Numbered from the stretch's first letter, positions 1 through 9,271 are shown. The stretch: 64,000 nucleotides of DNA from Hydrogenimonas sp. (GCA_003945285.1 AP019005.1:1440001-1504000); one strand, 5' to 3'. Notes: generated by a model from the letters alone, not told the origin. Numbers and translations are program-made.

Positions 1-1592
1 ACATTCAGGATGAGATTGTCCTTTTTGGAAGTGGTCAACTGCTCAACTGTCAAAGCGTAATCGAGAAGAGGTGTACTCGGGAAGTACTCTTTAGCGAACT
101 TTTTGAGACCTTCGACACGCTTGTCCGGGTTTCTCAGTGACTTGATTCGGTGTCCGATTCCGGGGATAGGCACACCCTCTTTTTTCATATATGCCAGGAA
201 CTCCTGCGGAGTCATATTGTTGTCGTTGGCATATTTGAAATATTTCGCGGCACCGTCTATTGCGCCTCCGAATCTCGGGCCGATTGTAAGAAGCCCCGTA
301 ACAAGAGACTCTACGACAGATTTTCCTGCACGTGCCGTAACTTTGGCATTGTGTGCACCGGATACCGCAGGTCCATGGTCCGCAACAGTTTTGAGAACTG
401 TTTCGATGAAGTCCGTAGCCCATTTCGGATACTGCTTCTTGAACCAAAGAAGGCTGATGACATCTCCGATTCCCTTGCCTGTATCGGGAGTGGCGACGGA
501 GCTGATCGGGAATCCTGCGTATGTAGCCTCTTCACCGCGGTCGTCGCTTATAGTACAGATGAAGTTCTTGGGCTTGCGGTTCTTTGGAATGGTTCTTACT
601 TCAGGCTCCTCTATTTCGGAAATGACTCCCTCTTTTTTGAGGTCGGTATATACCTGGTGAATCATTTGGGGAAGATCGTTGAAGCTGTTTGGCACATGTA
701 TTCCCGCTTCTCGCATTGCGGCGTTTTTGGCCTCTGCGGTTTCACGCTCCGCATTGGCACTCGCGCCGGCATGGCCGAACTGTACTCCGCTGCTGAAGTG
801 TTTGGCGATCGTTCCGATACACCATGCGATGATCGGTTTTTTTATCTTGCCGCTTTTGACAGCCTCGATAACCTTGTACTCTTCGGTTCCGCCGACCTCT
901 CCGAGGAGAATCATATATTTGACATCCGGATTCTCTTCCATTCTTAGAAGGTTGTCGATGAATACAGAGCCGACGAACCTGTCACCGCCTATCGCAACAC
1001 CTTCGGCAACACCGTCCGCGTTGAGTGAGATGATATTACAAAGCTCGTTGAAGAGACCGCCTGAGCGTGTAACGAGTCCGGCACTTCCGGCTCTGTGGAG
1101 CTTCGATTTTATGATATTCTCGATAGTGCCGCCGATATTGGCGATCTTGAAGGCTCCGGGAGTGATCGCACCGACCGTGGCCGGTCCTATTACAAGTATC
1201 CCGTTGTCTCTTGCCGCCTGATTCATCTTCCTCGCGAGTCTTTCCGGGATACCCTCCGCCGTTACCATTATGGTTTTGAACTGGTCTCCCATATTGATGG
1301 CTTCCATCGAGACATCGTATGCGGTACGGAACGATGCGAAGTTGAGAAGAACGTCCGCATTTTTGTGTTCACTGACCGCATCCGCGGTGTTGCGATACAG
1401 CGGTACCATTATCTCATCCGGTCCGTAAAAGAACTTCTCAAACTTGTTTGAGCTTGTCGGTGCGACTATAGCCGCTACAGATGGTTTCTCACGCCCTATC
1501 ACATAGTCGTAATCGAGCATTCTCTGAATAGCGCTCTTGTTGTTGTTCCAGAAAATCGCCTGTGTATCTTTTGTAAAAAGTCTGCTGCTCAT
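1..1592 (-). CDS. aclA: ATP-citrate lyase large subunit (SucD/citrate-synthase-like), partial
   Basis: This is the large subunit of ATP-citrate lyase, which splits citrate with ATP and CoA to acetyl-CoA and oxaloacetate, the key step of the reductive TCA cycle. My translation starts MSSRLFTKDTQAIFWNN and stays open to the window edge, so about 530 residues are present and the C-terminus is cut off. Visible parts are a CoA-binding region (GREKPSVAAIVAP), a succinyl-CoA-synthetase-alpha-like core (GPATVGAITPGAFK, RSGGLFNELCN) with the phospho-histidine region (FGHAGA), then a citrate-synthase-like segment (GPRFGGAIDGAA, GIGHRIKS). The ATG at 1592 follows GGGAGTAAGACG, a usable ribosome site. 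It lies 12 nt after aclB, so the two are one transcript. The pair argues for autotrophy by the reductive TCA cycle. Confidence 0.95.
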   Translation of the reverse strand, partial: MSSRLFTKDTQAIFWNNNKSAIQRMLDYDYVIGREKPSVAAIVAPTSSNKFEKFFYGPDEIMVPLYRNTADAVSEHKNADVLLNFASFRTAYDVSMEAINMGDQFKTIMVTAEGIPERLARKMNQAARDNGILVIGPATVGAITPGAFKIANIGGTIENIIKSKLHRAGSAGLVTRSGGLFNELCNIISLNADGVAEGVAIGGDRFVGSVFIDNLLRMEENPDVKYMILLGEVGGTEEYKVIEAVKSGKIKKPIIAWCIGTIAKHFSSGVQFGHAGASANAERETAEAKNAAMREAGIHVPNSFNDLPQMIHQVYTDLKKEGVISEIEEPEVRTIPKNRKPKNFICTISDDRGEEATYAGFPISSVATPDTGKGIGDVISLLWFKKQYPKWATDFIETVLKTVADHGPAVSGAHNAKVTARAGKSVVESLVTGLLTIGPRFGGAIDGAAKYFKYANDNNMTPQEFLAYMKKEGVPIPGIGHRIKSLRNPDKRVEGLKKFAKEYFPSTPLLDYALTVEQLTTSKKDNLILN

Positions 1593-1604
1593 CGTCTTAC
1601 TCCC

Positions 1605-2912
1605 TTACTTCTCAAGTGCCATACGTACGATATCGGTAACGTGTGTTTCCGGTCCGTAGACTTCCATATAGAGGCCGAGTCTTTCAGCCGCCTCTTTGAT
1701 GTCTTTAAGACCCTTTTCATAGTTGGGTCCGCCTCGTCGTACATAGATTTTGGTTTTGTGCTCTTTGAGTTTGTCGGCATACTTCTCAAGTGCCTTGATG
1801 ATTCCTGTAAAGGTCTTTGCGACATCGGTGAAGTTCGCTATCGCCCCGCCGATTATGAGAATCTTTCCTCGCGGATCTTCATATCTTGTCATGAGATCGA
1901 AGATCGTTTCTGCGTAGAACTGTGTTTCGCTCTCTGTCGGCCCTCCGGAGTACTCTCCGTAGTTTGCCAGATCTTTTACACCAGCAAGGTCGGCGATTGT
2001 GTCTGCATAGACGACGGATGCGCCGCCTCCTGCGACCATGGTCCAGATGCGTCCCTCTGGATTGAGAATGGTCAGCTTGAGAGAAGCACCCGATTTCGCG
2101 TCGGCTTCCGCTATCGCTTTCTCCTCCGGAGACATATCTTCCATACCGAAAGGTGTCGGGAACTCTATATCGCCCCATTTATCTTTCATCAAGAAACCGG
2201 CCGTATCGTCAAGTCTGGCAACAAGATCGAGTATATGCATATCGTTTCCGATCATGACGATCGGGTTTATCTCCAGGTATGCGAAGTTTAGATCACGGTA
2301 AAATTTGAAAAACTGGATTGCGAATGATCCGAATCTCTCTTTGGCTTCGTCGGGGATTCCTTCGGGAACGTTCGCTCTGACGGCTCTCTCCATCTCATCG
2401 TCCGTCATATTGATCGGAATACGAACCTCGTTAACCTTCTCCTCCCAGCCCTCTTCGACTTCCATACCGCCTTCGGCCGACATATAAAGAACGTCGTCAT
2501 CATCTACGACAGTGGCGGAGATGTAGTACTCCTGCTCCTGTGTATGGGGAGTGAACGGCTCTACAATGAAGTGAGTCAGCATCCCTTTCTGCCCCGTAAG
2601 AAGTGTAACTTCGTGGCTCTGTTTCTCTTCTATCCATTTGGCCGCATCTTCGAGTGTGACATCACCCGGCTTGTTGACTTTGAAAAGGACGAGATCGTTC
2701 TTTCCTCTCTTTCCGAAAAGCATATCCGGCTTTGCCACCAGCGGCTCCTGGTTCAACCACTCGAAACCGTGCTCTTTGGCTTTTTCGCGAAGCTCGTCCG
2801 CGCTGGTTACAAGAACCGACTTGAAACTGTAGTGAAAGCCGCTGAAATAGTCATTCCAGTGCTTGGCGAAAATGGCTTTGCCGTCATACTCACGTATCGC
2901 TCTTTGAGCCAT
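1605..2912 (-). CDS. aclB: ATP-citrate lyase small subunit (SucC-like, ATP-grasp)
   Basis: Small subunit of ATP-citrate lyase, about 435 residues, the usual length for the bacterial two-subunit enzyme. It opens MAQRAIREYDGKAIFAKHW, has an ATP-grasp domain resembling succinyl-CoA synthetase beta in the first half (EINPIVMIGNDMHILDLVAR around residue 215), and ends with a CoA-ligase-type flavodoxin-like domain (MVAGGGASVVYAD, GEYSGGPTE, IIGGAIANFTDVA). Two ATGs stand in tandem at 2915 and 2912. AAGGAG is only 2 nt from the first but 5 nt from the second, so 2912 is the better start. It is followed by aclA, giving the order aclBA known from autotrophic Campylobacterota. A separate promoter in the AT-rich gap 2916-2991 is possible but not clear. 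Confidence 0.96.
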   Translation of the reverse strand: MAQRAIREYDGKAIFAKHWNDYFSGFHYSFKSVLVTSADELREKAKEHGFEWLNQEPLVAKPDMLFGKRGKNDLVLFKVNKPGDVTLEDAAKWIEEKQSHEVTLLTGQKGMLTHFIVEPFTPHTQEQEYYISATVVDDDDVLYMSAEGGMEVEEGWEEKVNEVRIPINMTDDEMERAVRANVPEGIPDEAKERFGSFAIQFFKFYRDLNFAYLEINPIVMIGNDMHILDLVARLDDTAGFLMKDKWGDIEFPTPFGMEDMSPEEKAIAEADAKSGASLKLTILNPEGRIWTMVAGGGASVVYADTIADLAGVKDLANYGEYSGGPTESETQFYAETIFDLMTRYEDPRGKILIIGGAIANFTDVAKTFTGIIKALEKYADKLKEHKTKIYVRRGGPNYEKGLKDIKEAAERLGLYMEVYGPETHVTDIVRMALEK

Positions 2913-2991
2913 CATAACTCCTTATGATTTTTATTGGACAAGTCTACCATTATTTTTTCAAACTGTTACTTATTTAAATATATATTCTCTC

Positions 2992-4194
2992 TCAATTTTG
3001 ATAACTGTTTATTTTTGAAACATAACAGCTTTTCAGTTCCCTGTTTCTGTATCGAATCGAAACTTTTTCACACCCTTTGCACCGTTTTTCTTCAAGAGTA
3101 TACCCGTTGTCGGAACCTATACCGTAGTATCTCAATTGATAGGCCAGATCGCTCTTGCCGACACTTATATTCTCAATTCCGGCACTCTTCAGAGCCTGTG
3201 CGCACCAGTAGGGGAAATAGAAGGGTGCGGCAAAATGTCTCTCCGGCTCCTTCATCAGGAGGAAAAAAGGTTTGTGAAAAAGCAAGACAGCAGTATTCAG
3301 AGCCAACATACCGAGTACCGCGGCCGCCAGATAGAGATAACGCCTTCTAAACTGCGGCAGACGTACCCTATATGTCTGAAAAAAGAGTTTGACCATCAGC
3401 GGTACGGCCACAACTACATATGGAGCGAAATCCTGGATCGGAATTTTTTGGCGGATAGAAAAGAGCAGTGAAACGAGCATGACCGTGAAACTCACGAACC
3501 AAATTATGCTCTTCTCACCTTTCAAAAGAATCCTGTACATGGCATAGAAAAAGTAGAGAAAAAGAAGCGGTGAGAATATCGCGGCGTAGAGGCCTATTGT
3601 ATCCGCAAAGTAGTTTTTCGGTTTTCCCTGTACGTTGAAGCCGTATTTCCATAGTGCAAATGCGAACAGAAGGGAGACCCAGGCCAGAAAGTCTCTCTCG
3701 CGGCGGAAAAGAGCATAAAGGAGCAGTGCGGAGTATAGTACGACAGAGCTTCTATCTATAAGCACGAATAGAGGCAGCAGAGCCATTGCCGCTACCCTCT
3801 TCCCCCTTAGCCACAGAATGAGAAAGAGTTGGTAGAGAGCCAGTATCATACCTGTAGATGAGGCCAGAACCGCGGAGCTAACGATCCCCGGAAGAAAGAG
3901 ATATATCAGTACAGAAATTATTACCGATACCTCCTCTTTCAGCAACATCAGGCTGAGTTGATAGAAGAGGTAGAGGTTTATCAGATGGATAAAGAGAAAA
4001 GGGAGTCTGATATCGAGAAATCCGCTGTCGGGGAAAAGAGTTTTTCCAAGATGCATCAAATATGAGACCGGACCGCTGTCGGCATAGAAGATTTTCGCTT
4101 CGGCCGGGCCTATCGGAAGACCCCATGCGACCCATAGCAGTACCAGTATATGGAGTGTGAGAATCAGTGTAACTGCGACTCTGATCCTGATCAT
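2992..4194 (-). CDS. Polytopic membrane protein, GT-C glycosyltransferase-like
   Basis: A 400-residue integral membrane protein with about nine or ten hydrophobic segments (first at residues 6-24), a short loop after the first helix containing GPAEAKIFYADSGP, and a soluble C-terminal tail of about 80 residues. The loop after helix 1 with acidic residues and the alternation of helices resemble GT-C (ArnT/PMT-type) glycosyltransferases that use polyprenyl-phosphate sugars, but I see no diagnostic motif beyond this shape. The tail has a CKGC pair near residue 373. It starts 2 nt after pabA/trpG and ends 76 bp before aclB, so it is probably cotranscribed with pabA. The substrate is unknown. An unrelated transport or assembly role cannot be excluded. 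Confidence 0.75.
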   Translation of the reverse strand: MIRIRVAVTLILTLHILVLLWVAWGLPIGPAEAKIFYADSGPVSYLMHLGKTLFPDSGFLDIRLPFLFIHLINLYLFYQLSLMLLKEEVSVIISVLIYLFLPGIVSSAVLASSTGMILALYQLFLILWLRGKRVAAMALLPLFVLIDRSSVVLYSALLLYALFRRERDFLAWVSLLFAFALWKYGFNVQGKPKNYFADTIGLYAAIFSPLLFLYFFYAMYRILLKGEKSIIWFVSFTVMLVSLLFSIRQKIPIQDFAPYVVVAVPLMVKLFFQTYRVRLPQFRRRYLYLAAAVLGMLALNTAVLLFHKPFFLLMKEPERHFAAPFYFPYWCAQALKSAGIENISVGKSDLAYQLRYYGIGSDNGYTLEEKRCKGCEKVSIRYRNRELKSCYVSKINSYQN

Positions 4195-4196
4195 GT

Positions 4197-4766
4197 TTAC
4201 AGTTTCAGGAAATTGTCCAGCATGAGATGTCCGTGTTCACTCATGATCGACTCGGGGTGGAACTGGACGCCGTACACATGAAGACCCGGGATCTGCAGCG
4301 CCATGATCTCATGATCGTCATGGCTATACGCGGTTGCCACCACTCTTTCCGGGAGAGTCTCTTTTTCCACGACGAGCGAATGGTAGCGTGTGGCGGTAAA
4401 GGTATCCGGCATAGAGTTGAATATCGGGGACTCTATATGCACCTCCATCATCGAAGTTTTGCCGTGCATGAGATTTTTTGCCCTGACCACCTTTGCACCG
4501 AAAGCCTGTGCTATCGTCTGATGACCGAGACAGATGCCGAATATCGGGGTATCCTTGTGGAAAGTCTCTACCACCTCAAGGCTCACACCCGCCTCGTCAG
4601 GCGTAGCCGGACCGGGAGAGATGATGATCTTTTCCGGCTTCAGCCTTCTGATCTCCTCCACACTCATCTCATCGTTTCTGATTATCTTCAGTTCGGCTCC
4701 CAGTTCAAGACAGTACTGGACTATATTGTATGTGAAGCTGTCGTAATTGTCTATCATTAAAACCAT
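4197..4766 (-). CDS. pabA: Glutamine amidotransferase subunit of anthranilate/aminodeoxychorismate synthase
   Basis: A 189-residue class I glutamine amidotransferase that hydrolyses glutamine and passes ammonia to the chorismate-binding partner for anthranilate (tryptophan) or 4-amino-4-deoxychorismate (folate). It begins MVLMIDNYDSFTYNIVQYC, the family's typical N-terminus. The nucleophile elbow is GICLGHQTIAQ with Cys79, the oxyanion strand is ISPGPATPDEAG, and the catalytic His-Glu is in QFHPESIMSEHG near the C-terminus. No component I gene is nearby, so sequence alone does not decide between PabA and TrpG or a shared subunit. The symbol is therefore provisional. It is the first gene after the repeat pair at 4796-5096. 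Confidence 0.93.
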   Translation of the reverse strand: MVLMIDNYDSFTYNIVQYCLELGAELKIIRNDEMSVEEIRRLKPEKIIISPGPATPDEAGVSLEVVETFHKDTPIFGICLGHQTIAQAFGAKVVRAKNLMHGKTSMMEVHIESPIFNSMPDTFTATRYHSLVVEKETLPERVVATAYSHDDHEIMALQIPGLHVYGVQFHPESIMSEHGHLMLDNFLKL

Positions 4767-4795
4767 AATATTTCGCCTTTGGCTGTTACTTACTG

Positions 4796-4902
4796 ACTAA
4801 TGTTACGCAAAGCTCTAGCAGATCCCCAACCTTGGCGGGAACCTCTCCCACACACCTTTGAAGCTACGAAATCATAGATTTAGAGATGATCTTGCGCACT
4901 TT
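4796..4902. repeat. Intergenic inverted-repeat element, type A, degenerate copy
   Basis: The left end reads CTAATGTTACGCAAAGC and the interior follows the type-A pattern seen intact at 45322-45446 and 57903-58027: CTTGGCGGG near 4831, GAAGCTACGAAATC near 4860 and a GAT-rich arm. The right end has decayed (GATCTTGCGCAC). It lies immediately before a type-B copy, between the phosphoribosyltransferase and pabA genes, so it would form part of the pabA 5' region. Confidence 0.75.
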
Positions 4903-4930
4903 TGACAAAACCTCTTCAGGTATATTGCTC

Positions 4931-5096
4931 ACTGACCTTACGCAAAATTTGTCAGCCCCGGGATTTGAGCTGAAAAATATTGTTCAAAAAACCGTGCTTG
5001 CCCGTCAGGCGCCGGAGGCGTTAGCGGTTTTTAGATATTTTGCAGCGTCCCGCAGGGCAAATCCCGCTCGGCGTGCGGATTTTGCGTAAAGTCAGT
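4931..5096. repeat. Intergenic inverted-repeat element, type B, complete copy
   Basis: A 166-bp element with ends ACTGACCTTACGCAAAAT and ATTTTGCGTAAAGTCAGT, which pair with a single mismatch. Inside is an imperfect hairpin made of AAAAAACCG near 4986 and CGGTTTTTAG near 5026, which would act as an intrinsic terminator in both directions. It is close to base-for-base the same as the copy at 44330-44496. The outer right base pair adjoins TA (5097-5098), and the stop codon of the neighbouring phosphoribosyltransferase gene overlaps that junction. A 67-codon open frame inside it is a by-product of the repeat, not a gene. Confidence 0.85.
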
Positions 5097-5563
5097 TACT
5101 CAGAGTTATTATAACGTTTCAACTCTTCATTCCAGAAAAAGTCTATCCACCCGTCGGCCCTTTTTAGGGTGTAGTCGGGCTGAAATTTCGCTTCAGGCTT
5201 GAAAAACATAGTTGCCGTCTTGAAATATTTCTCAGGATATTCGTTCTGCAGTCTCTTCATTACGGCTGCAAGTGTCTCTCCGCTGTCGGCAATGTCATCG
5301 ACTACGAGTATTCTTTTGCAACCGCTCAGATCCGGTATATTGAAAACTTTCGTCTCCGGAAGCTTCCTCGTATCTTCGTAGCCTATCGCATTGATGACGA
5401 AAACGTTACGGATATTCCAGTACTCTCCGAGCATGTGCGCCATAGTCATTCCGCCGCGAGCTACAGCGACGACGGCATCGAACTTTTCCTCTATGGAGTC
5501 GGCCAGCTCGTGCAGATCTTTCGCGAAGGTGTCGAAATCGTACTCTATACGCTTCATCACCAT
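5096..5563 (-). CDS. Purine (xanthine/hypoxanthine-guanine type) phosphoribosyltransferase
   Basis: A 155-residue type I phosphoribosyltransferase that would salvage purine bases by joining them to PRPP. The PRPP-binding loop is plain (RILVVDDIADSGETL, residues about 84-98), with an earlier VAVARGGMTMAHML segment forming the pyrophosphate loop and a C-terminal WIDFFWNEE flap, resembling Gpt-like xanthine-guanine enzymes. The start at 5563 overlaps the end of mqnE. The alternative ATG at 5557 shares one base with the mqnE stop (TGATG). Either way the two are translationally coupled. Base specificity cannot be read from the sequence. The stop codon sits exactly at the edge of a type-B repeat, so the native C-terminus may have been altered by insertion. 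Confidence 0.9.
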   Translation of the reverse strand: MVMKRIEYDFDTFAKDLHELADSIEEKFDAVVAVARGGMTMAHMLGEYWNIRNVFVINAIGYEDTRKLPETKVFNIPDLSGCKRILVVDDIADSGETLAAVMKRLQNEYPEKYFKTATMFFKPEAKFQPDYTLKRADGWIDFFWNEELKRYNNSE

Positions 5564-6618
5564 ACTTTCAGCTCATTGTAGAGGCTGTCGCGTTCTACCG
5601 GAATGAAGCCGCTGTCTTTTATGAGGTGCACGAACTCGTCAAGCGCCATTCCGTGAGAGCTACCGGCTCCCGCCGCCGACTGTATCGACTCCTTCTCTAT
5701 AGTGCCGTCCAGATCATTCGCACCGTACTCCTGGGCTATGAGGGCGAGGTTTATCGTTGCCGTCACCCAGTAGGCCTTCAGATTGGGGATATTGTCCAGC
5801 ACTATACGGCTTATCGCCATCGTTTTGAGAATCTCCTGTCCCGTTGGAAAATCTGTCACCTTCAGATAGTTGTTCTCCCTCTGGTAAACAAGAGGTATGA
5901 AGCAGTTGAACCCTCCCGTTTCATCCTGGAGATCACGAAGCCTGAGCATATGGTCTATACGGTGGGCCCTGTTTTCAACATGACCGAAGAGCATCGTCGC
6001 ATTCGACTTTCTACCTCTCTGGTGCCACTTTCTGTGGATGTCGAGCCACCCTTCGCTGTCGACCTTACCTTTGCAAATATAGCTTCGCACCTCTTCATCG
6101 AAAATCTCCGCACCTCCGCCGGGCATCGAATCTACACCGTTTTCGACCATCTTGTCGAGTATCTCGTCGTGAGTGATGCCGTACTCTTCGGCCAGAAAGT
6201 TGATTTCGGCCGCGGTGAGCGCTTTTATATGGATATCGGGAAGCTCCTCCCTGATGGCTCTGAACATTCCAAGATACCACTCGAGTCCGGCATCAGGATT
6301 GTGCGCGGAGACGATATGAACCTCTTTTGCGCCTCTTGCCCAGGAGTTTCTGGCGATCTCCACTATCTCCTCGATACTCATCGTATATGGGTTGGGATTC
6401 TTTCTGCCGGCACTGTAGGCGCAGAATTTGCATATATCTTTGCAGATGTTGGTGGGGTTTATGTGGCGGTTTATGTTGAAGTAGGTCTTTTTGCCGTGCA
6501 GCTTTTTTCTCTTCTCGTCTGCCAGCTCGGCCAGCGTAAAAAGATCCAGTTCATAAAGTTCCAGTGCCTCTTTCAGACCGATTCGCTGACCGCTTCGCAC
6601 TTTTTCGACTACATCCAT
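5557..6618 (-). CDS. mqnE: Aminofutalosine synthase (radical SAM), menaquinone biosynthesis
   Basis: A radical-SAM enzyme of the futalosine route to menaquinone that joins 3-[(1-carboxyvinyl)oxy]benzoate to the adenosyl radical, giving 6-amino-6-deoxyfutalosine. The protein has about 353 residues. The [4Fe-4S] motif is CKDICKFC (C-x3-C-x2-C) after NINRHINPTNI, and the MqnE-type stretch MPGGGAEIFDEEVR follows. MqnC is the main alternative; the N-terminal FNINRHINPTN and GGGAEIF patterns favour MqnE. A longer frame opens at 6675, but the ATG at 6618 (MDVVEKVRSG) matches the normal N-terminus. The gene is divergent from glnD, with about 60 bp between the starts. Menaquinone fits the quinone-linked respiratory enzyme encoded at 31-36 kb. 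Confidence 0.92.
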   Translation of the reverse strand: MDVVEKVRSGQRIGLKEALELYELDLFTLAELADEKRKKLHGKKTYFNINRHINPTNICKDICKFCAYSAGRKNPNPYTMSIEEIVEIARNSWARGAKEVHIVSAHNPDAGLEWYLGMFRAIREELPDIHIKALTAAEINFLAEEYGITHDEILDKMVENGVDSMPGGGAEIFDEEVRSYICKGKVDSEGWLDIHRKWHQRGRKSNATMLFGHVENRAHRIDHMLRLRDLQDETGGFNCFIPLVYQRENNYLKVTDFPTGQEILKTMAISRIVLDNIPNLKAYWVTATINLALIAQEYGANDLDGTIEKESIQSAAGAGSSHGMALDEFVHLIKDSGFIPVERDSLYNELKVW

Positions 6619-6679
6619 TCTGCTACCCCGGCGGAAAATTTTCGCTATTATACCCAAAAAGAAAAAGGTTCTCACGACG

Positions 6680-9220
6680 ATGGATCTAAATATCGAGATA
6701 GAGTCTCTGCTTGAAAAAGACGCACCGGACTTTCAGATATCCAAACTTCTCAAACAGGCTGTAGGAGAGTATCTTCAAAACCTAGAAGAGATATTCAAAG
6801 AGACACAGGGGAAGGCCTTCCTGGTCCACCACACCCGCAAGATAGACAACTTCCTCTCCATTATCTACAAGGTTGTCCTGCGCAAGATGTTCAACGAGTT
6901 CCAGCCTATGAGGAACTCGGTGCCTATCGCGCTCGTTGCGCTGGGAAGCTACGGGCGTGAGCAGCTCTGCGTGCATAGCGATATAGATCTGATGATCGTC
7001 TACAAGGAGACACCCGGCTACAATATAAAAGAGATCATAGAGAAGATTCTCTACATCGCATGGGACGCCGGATTTCAACTCGGGCACAGGGTGCATGAGG
7101 TTTCGGAACTGCCGGATGTCGCGAAAACCGATATTACGATAAAGACGGCACTTATCGAGTCAAGGTTCATCATAGGATCAAACTTCATATGGATGCAGAC
7201 GGAGCGTCAGCTCAGATATATCCGCCTTGACGATCCGAAAACCTATATTCTGGCGAAGCTGGCCGAAGCCGAGAGCAGACATGAAAAGTTCCCGATCTCC
7301 ATGGAGCCCAATATAAAAGAGGGTATCGGGGGAATGCGCGATGCAAATCTCGTTTTCTGGATTGCAGCGGTACGTCACGGGGTCTTCAAGCTCAAAGAGC
7401 TGGTCGGAAGAGTTATAGACGAGAGTGACTATGCCGAATACCGGACCGCGCTGGAGTTCATTTTCCGCGTTCGTGCGGCATTGCACCTTAGCGCCGGAAA
7501 GAAGGAGGATACACTGCGTCTGGAGCACGTTCCGGGGGTCTCGACACTACTCGGACTGGACAGCAGGAGTCCGCAGAAGGCGCAAAAAGAGCTGGTCACA
7601 CGTACATTCCACGCACTCGATACCATCAGGAAAAAGACCTCATACTGGAGAGGACTGCTGGCAAAACCATACCTTTACAACAGCGGCAATCTTGCGCTTC
7701 TAAGAAGCGAATTTATCGAGAGCGGTATCTTCAGATGCCAGGACACCCTCTATGCAAGAAGGGGAATGAAACCTAAAACCTTTCTATACTATCTGAAATT
7801 GATGCTAAAAGAGGCGCAGAACTTCCCCCTTGTCGCCGATGCCTCGTTCTGCCACCTGATAGATCTCACCGAAATACCCAAAACAAAGGGGAAACAGCTT
7901 ATCGCCGCCATACGCCAGATATTCTACTCCCCATACAGTGCAAAGATAATCGAAACTCTCTACAGGAGCGGAAAACTTGCACAAACCGTAACCCCGATGA
8001 AACGTGTAATGTACCTCCCTCAGTTCGACGGATACCACCACTATCCGGTCGATATACATTCGATCAGGACGCTTGAAGAGCTGGATATGCTCTCTCACGA
8101 AACACTGAAGCCACTATTCGAAAGCCTCGATCGCGACTCCAAAGCTATGCTGAAACTGGTCGCACTGCTGCACGATGCCGGGAAAGGGCGCATCAGGGAC
8201 CATCACGAAGTGGGAGCCGATCTATTCAAAGTGTATGCAAAAAAGCTGGGCTTTTCGGAAGATCTGATAAAAGAGGGGGTTCTTCTAATCAGGTATCACA
8301 CCAGGATGACCAAAACCATTCATAACGAAGATATATACGACGAATCGACAATCTCGAGATTCGCGGCACCGCTCAACAGCCGAAAACTGCTCGATATGCT
8401 CTTCATTCTAACCTACTGCGATGTAAGGGCCGTCGGCGAGGGGGTTTACAACGCCTTCACCGACAGAATGCTGAAAACACTCTATTTCGAGGCATCCGAG
8501 ATACTGGAAAAGCCGTACATCATAGATGAGACAGCAAAAAGATTGAGACGTGAACAGGCGTTAAAGAGAGCCGAAAGGTTCAAGGAGCTTCCGAAATCTT
8601 TTCAGAAGAAGATACTCTCGATAGAGTCGAACCTCTTTTTTATCAAACACAGCGTGAAAGAGATACTCGATATCACGGAGCAGGCGATAAAGGTAGAGGA
8701 GTATTCGATGAATATATCGGCTTCGGCCTCGGAAGCGCTTACGATAGAGATTTTCAGAAAAGTGCCGATAAACCTGGGGTATCTGCTCGGAAAACTGAGC
8801 CACCTGGAGCTTGTAGGAATGGAGATATTCAAACTCTTCGACGGTGTAAAATATTTCGTACTTGAGTTCAACGACACGATAGGACCGGATGAGCTTCCGA
8901 CGGTGGAAGCGATAGTCCGCGACTCTTTCGATATGAGCAAGAGAATCAAACTGACAAAGCCCAGAATTCTCCCGAAAGAGATAAAGATAAACTGCGAACA
9001 CTCGAAAAGCTACGCTACAATGCAGATCAAAACTTCCAATCAGCGCGGACTGATGGCCTATGTAGCCCACTACTTCGACAAACTTGGTATAGATATAGCT
9101 TCAGCCGTCATAACAACCAGAAAAGAGCGCGTCAACGATTTCTTCCTTATAGAAAAAAACGGAAAATTCTGCACGAACCAAGAGAAGATAATGAGAGAGC
9201 TTACGGAAGAGGAGAGGTAG
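6680..9220 (+). CDS. glnD: GlnD-type [PII] uridylyltransferase/uridylyl-removing enzyme
   Basis: An 846-residue nitrogen sensor that adds UMP to, or removes it from, PII protein according to glutamine level. The nucleotidyltransferase motif is GSYGREQL followed by SDIDL (residues 89-104, metal-binding Asp101 and Asp103). A GlnD-type linker domain (EPNIKEGIGGMRDANL) follows, then an HD hydrolase domain with LVALLHDAGKG near residue 498, and two ACT-type domains in the last 160 residues. The length is near the usual 850-900. It stands alone on the plus strand, divergent from mqnE, and ends convergently with mrp over paired hairpins. No glnB or glnA gene is in the window. Confidence 0.93.
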   Translation: MDLNIEIESLLEKDAPDFQISKLLKQAVGEYLQNLEEIFKETQGKAFLVHHTRKIDNFLSIIYKVVLRKMFNEFQPMRNSVPIALVALGSYGREQLCVHSDIDLMIVYKETPGYNIKEIIEKILYIAWDAGFQLGHRVHEVSELPDVAKTDITIKTALIESRFIIGSNFIWMQTERQLRYIRLDDPKTYILAKLAEAESRHEKFPISMEPNIKEGIGGMRDANLVFWIAAVRHGVFKLKELVGRVIDESDYAEYRTALEFIFRVRAALHLSAGKKEDTLRLEHVPGVSTLLGLDSRSPQKAQKELVTRTFHALDTIRKKTSYWRGLLAKPYLYNSGNLALLRSEFIESGIFRCQDTLYARRGMKPKTFLYYLKLMLKEAQNFPLVADASFCHLIDLTEIPKTKGKQLIAAIRQIFYSPYSAKIIETLYRSGKLAQTVTPMKRVMYLPQFDGYHHYPVDIHSIRTLEELDMLSHETLKPLFESLDRDSKAMLKLVALLHDAGKGRIRDHHEVGADLFKVYAKKLGFSEDLIKEGVLLIRYHTRMTKTIHNEDIYDESTISRFAAPLNSRKLLDMLFILTYCDVRAVGEGVYNAFTDRMLKTLYFEASEILEKPYIIDETAKRLRREQALKRAERFKELPKSFQKKILSIESNLFFIKHSVKEILDITEQAIKVEEYSMNISASASEALTIEIFRKVPINLGYLLGKLSHLELVGMEIFKLFDGVKYFVLEFNDTIGPDELPTVEAIVRDSFDMSKRIKLTKPRILPKEIKINCEHSKSYATMQIKTSNQRGLMAYVAHYFDKLGIDIASAVITTRKERVNDFFLIEKNGKFCTNQEKIMRELTEEER

Positions 9221-9263
9221 AGCCTCTCCAAATTCTATCTCCGGAAACCGTGAGCTCCGGAGA
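9211..9263. terminator. Two adjacent hairpins between convergent glnD and mrp
   Basis: GGAGAGG (9211-9217) pairs with CCTCTCC (9223-9229) across the glnD stop codon, and TCTCCGGA (9238-9245) pairs with TCCGGAGA (9256-9263) with a 10-nt loop. Neither has a T-run, so factor-independent termination is uncertain, but the placement between two converging genes suits a shared terminator. Confidence 0.45.
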
Positions 9264-9271
9264 CACCTCTA

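Noticed and set aside
150-947. Long plus-strand frames opposite aclA (also 1641-2291, 5626-6714, 10451-11863, 28050-29333 and others)
   Set aside because: They are antisense shadows of well-recognised genes, with Cys/Arg/Tyr-rich translations and no family features.
4886-5089. 67-codon open frame on plus strand
   Set aside because: It lies inside the type-B repeat (and the end of type A), has no ribosome site, and the equivalent frame is not kept in the other copies.
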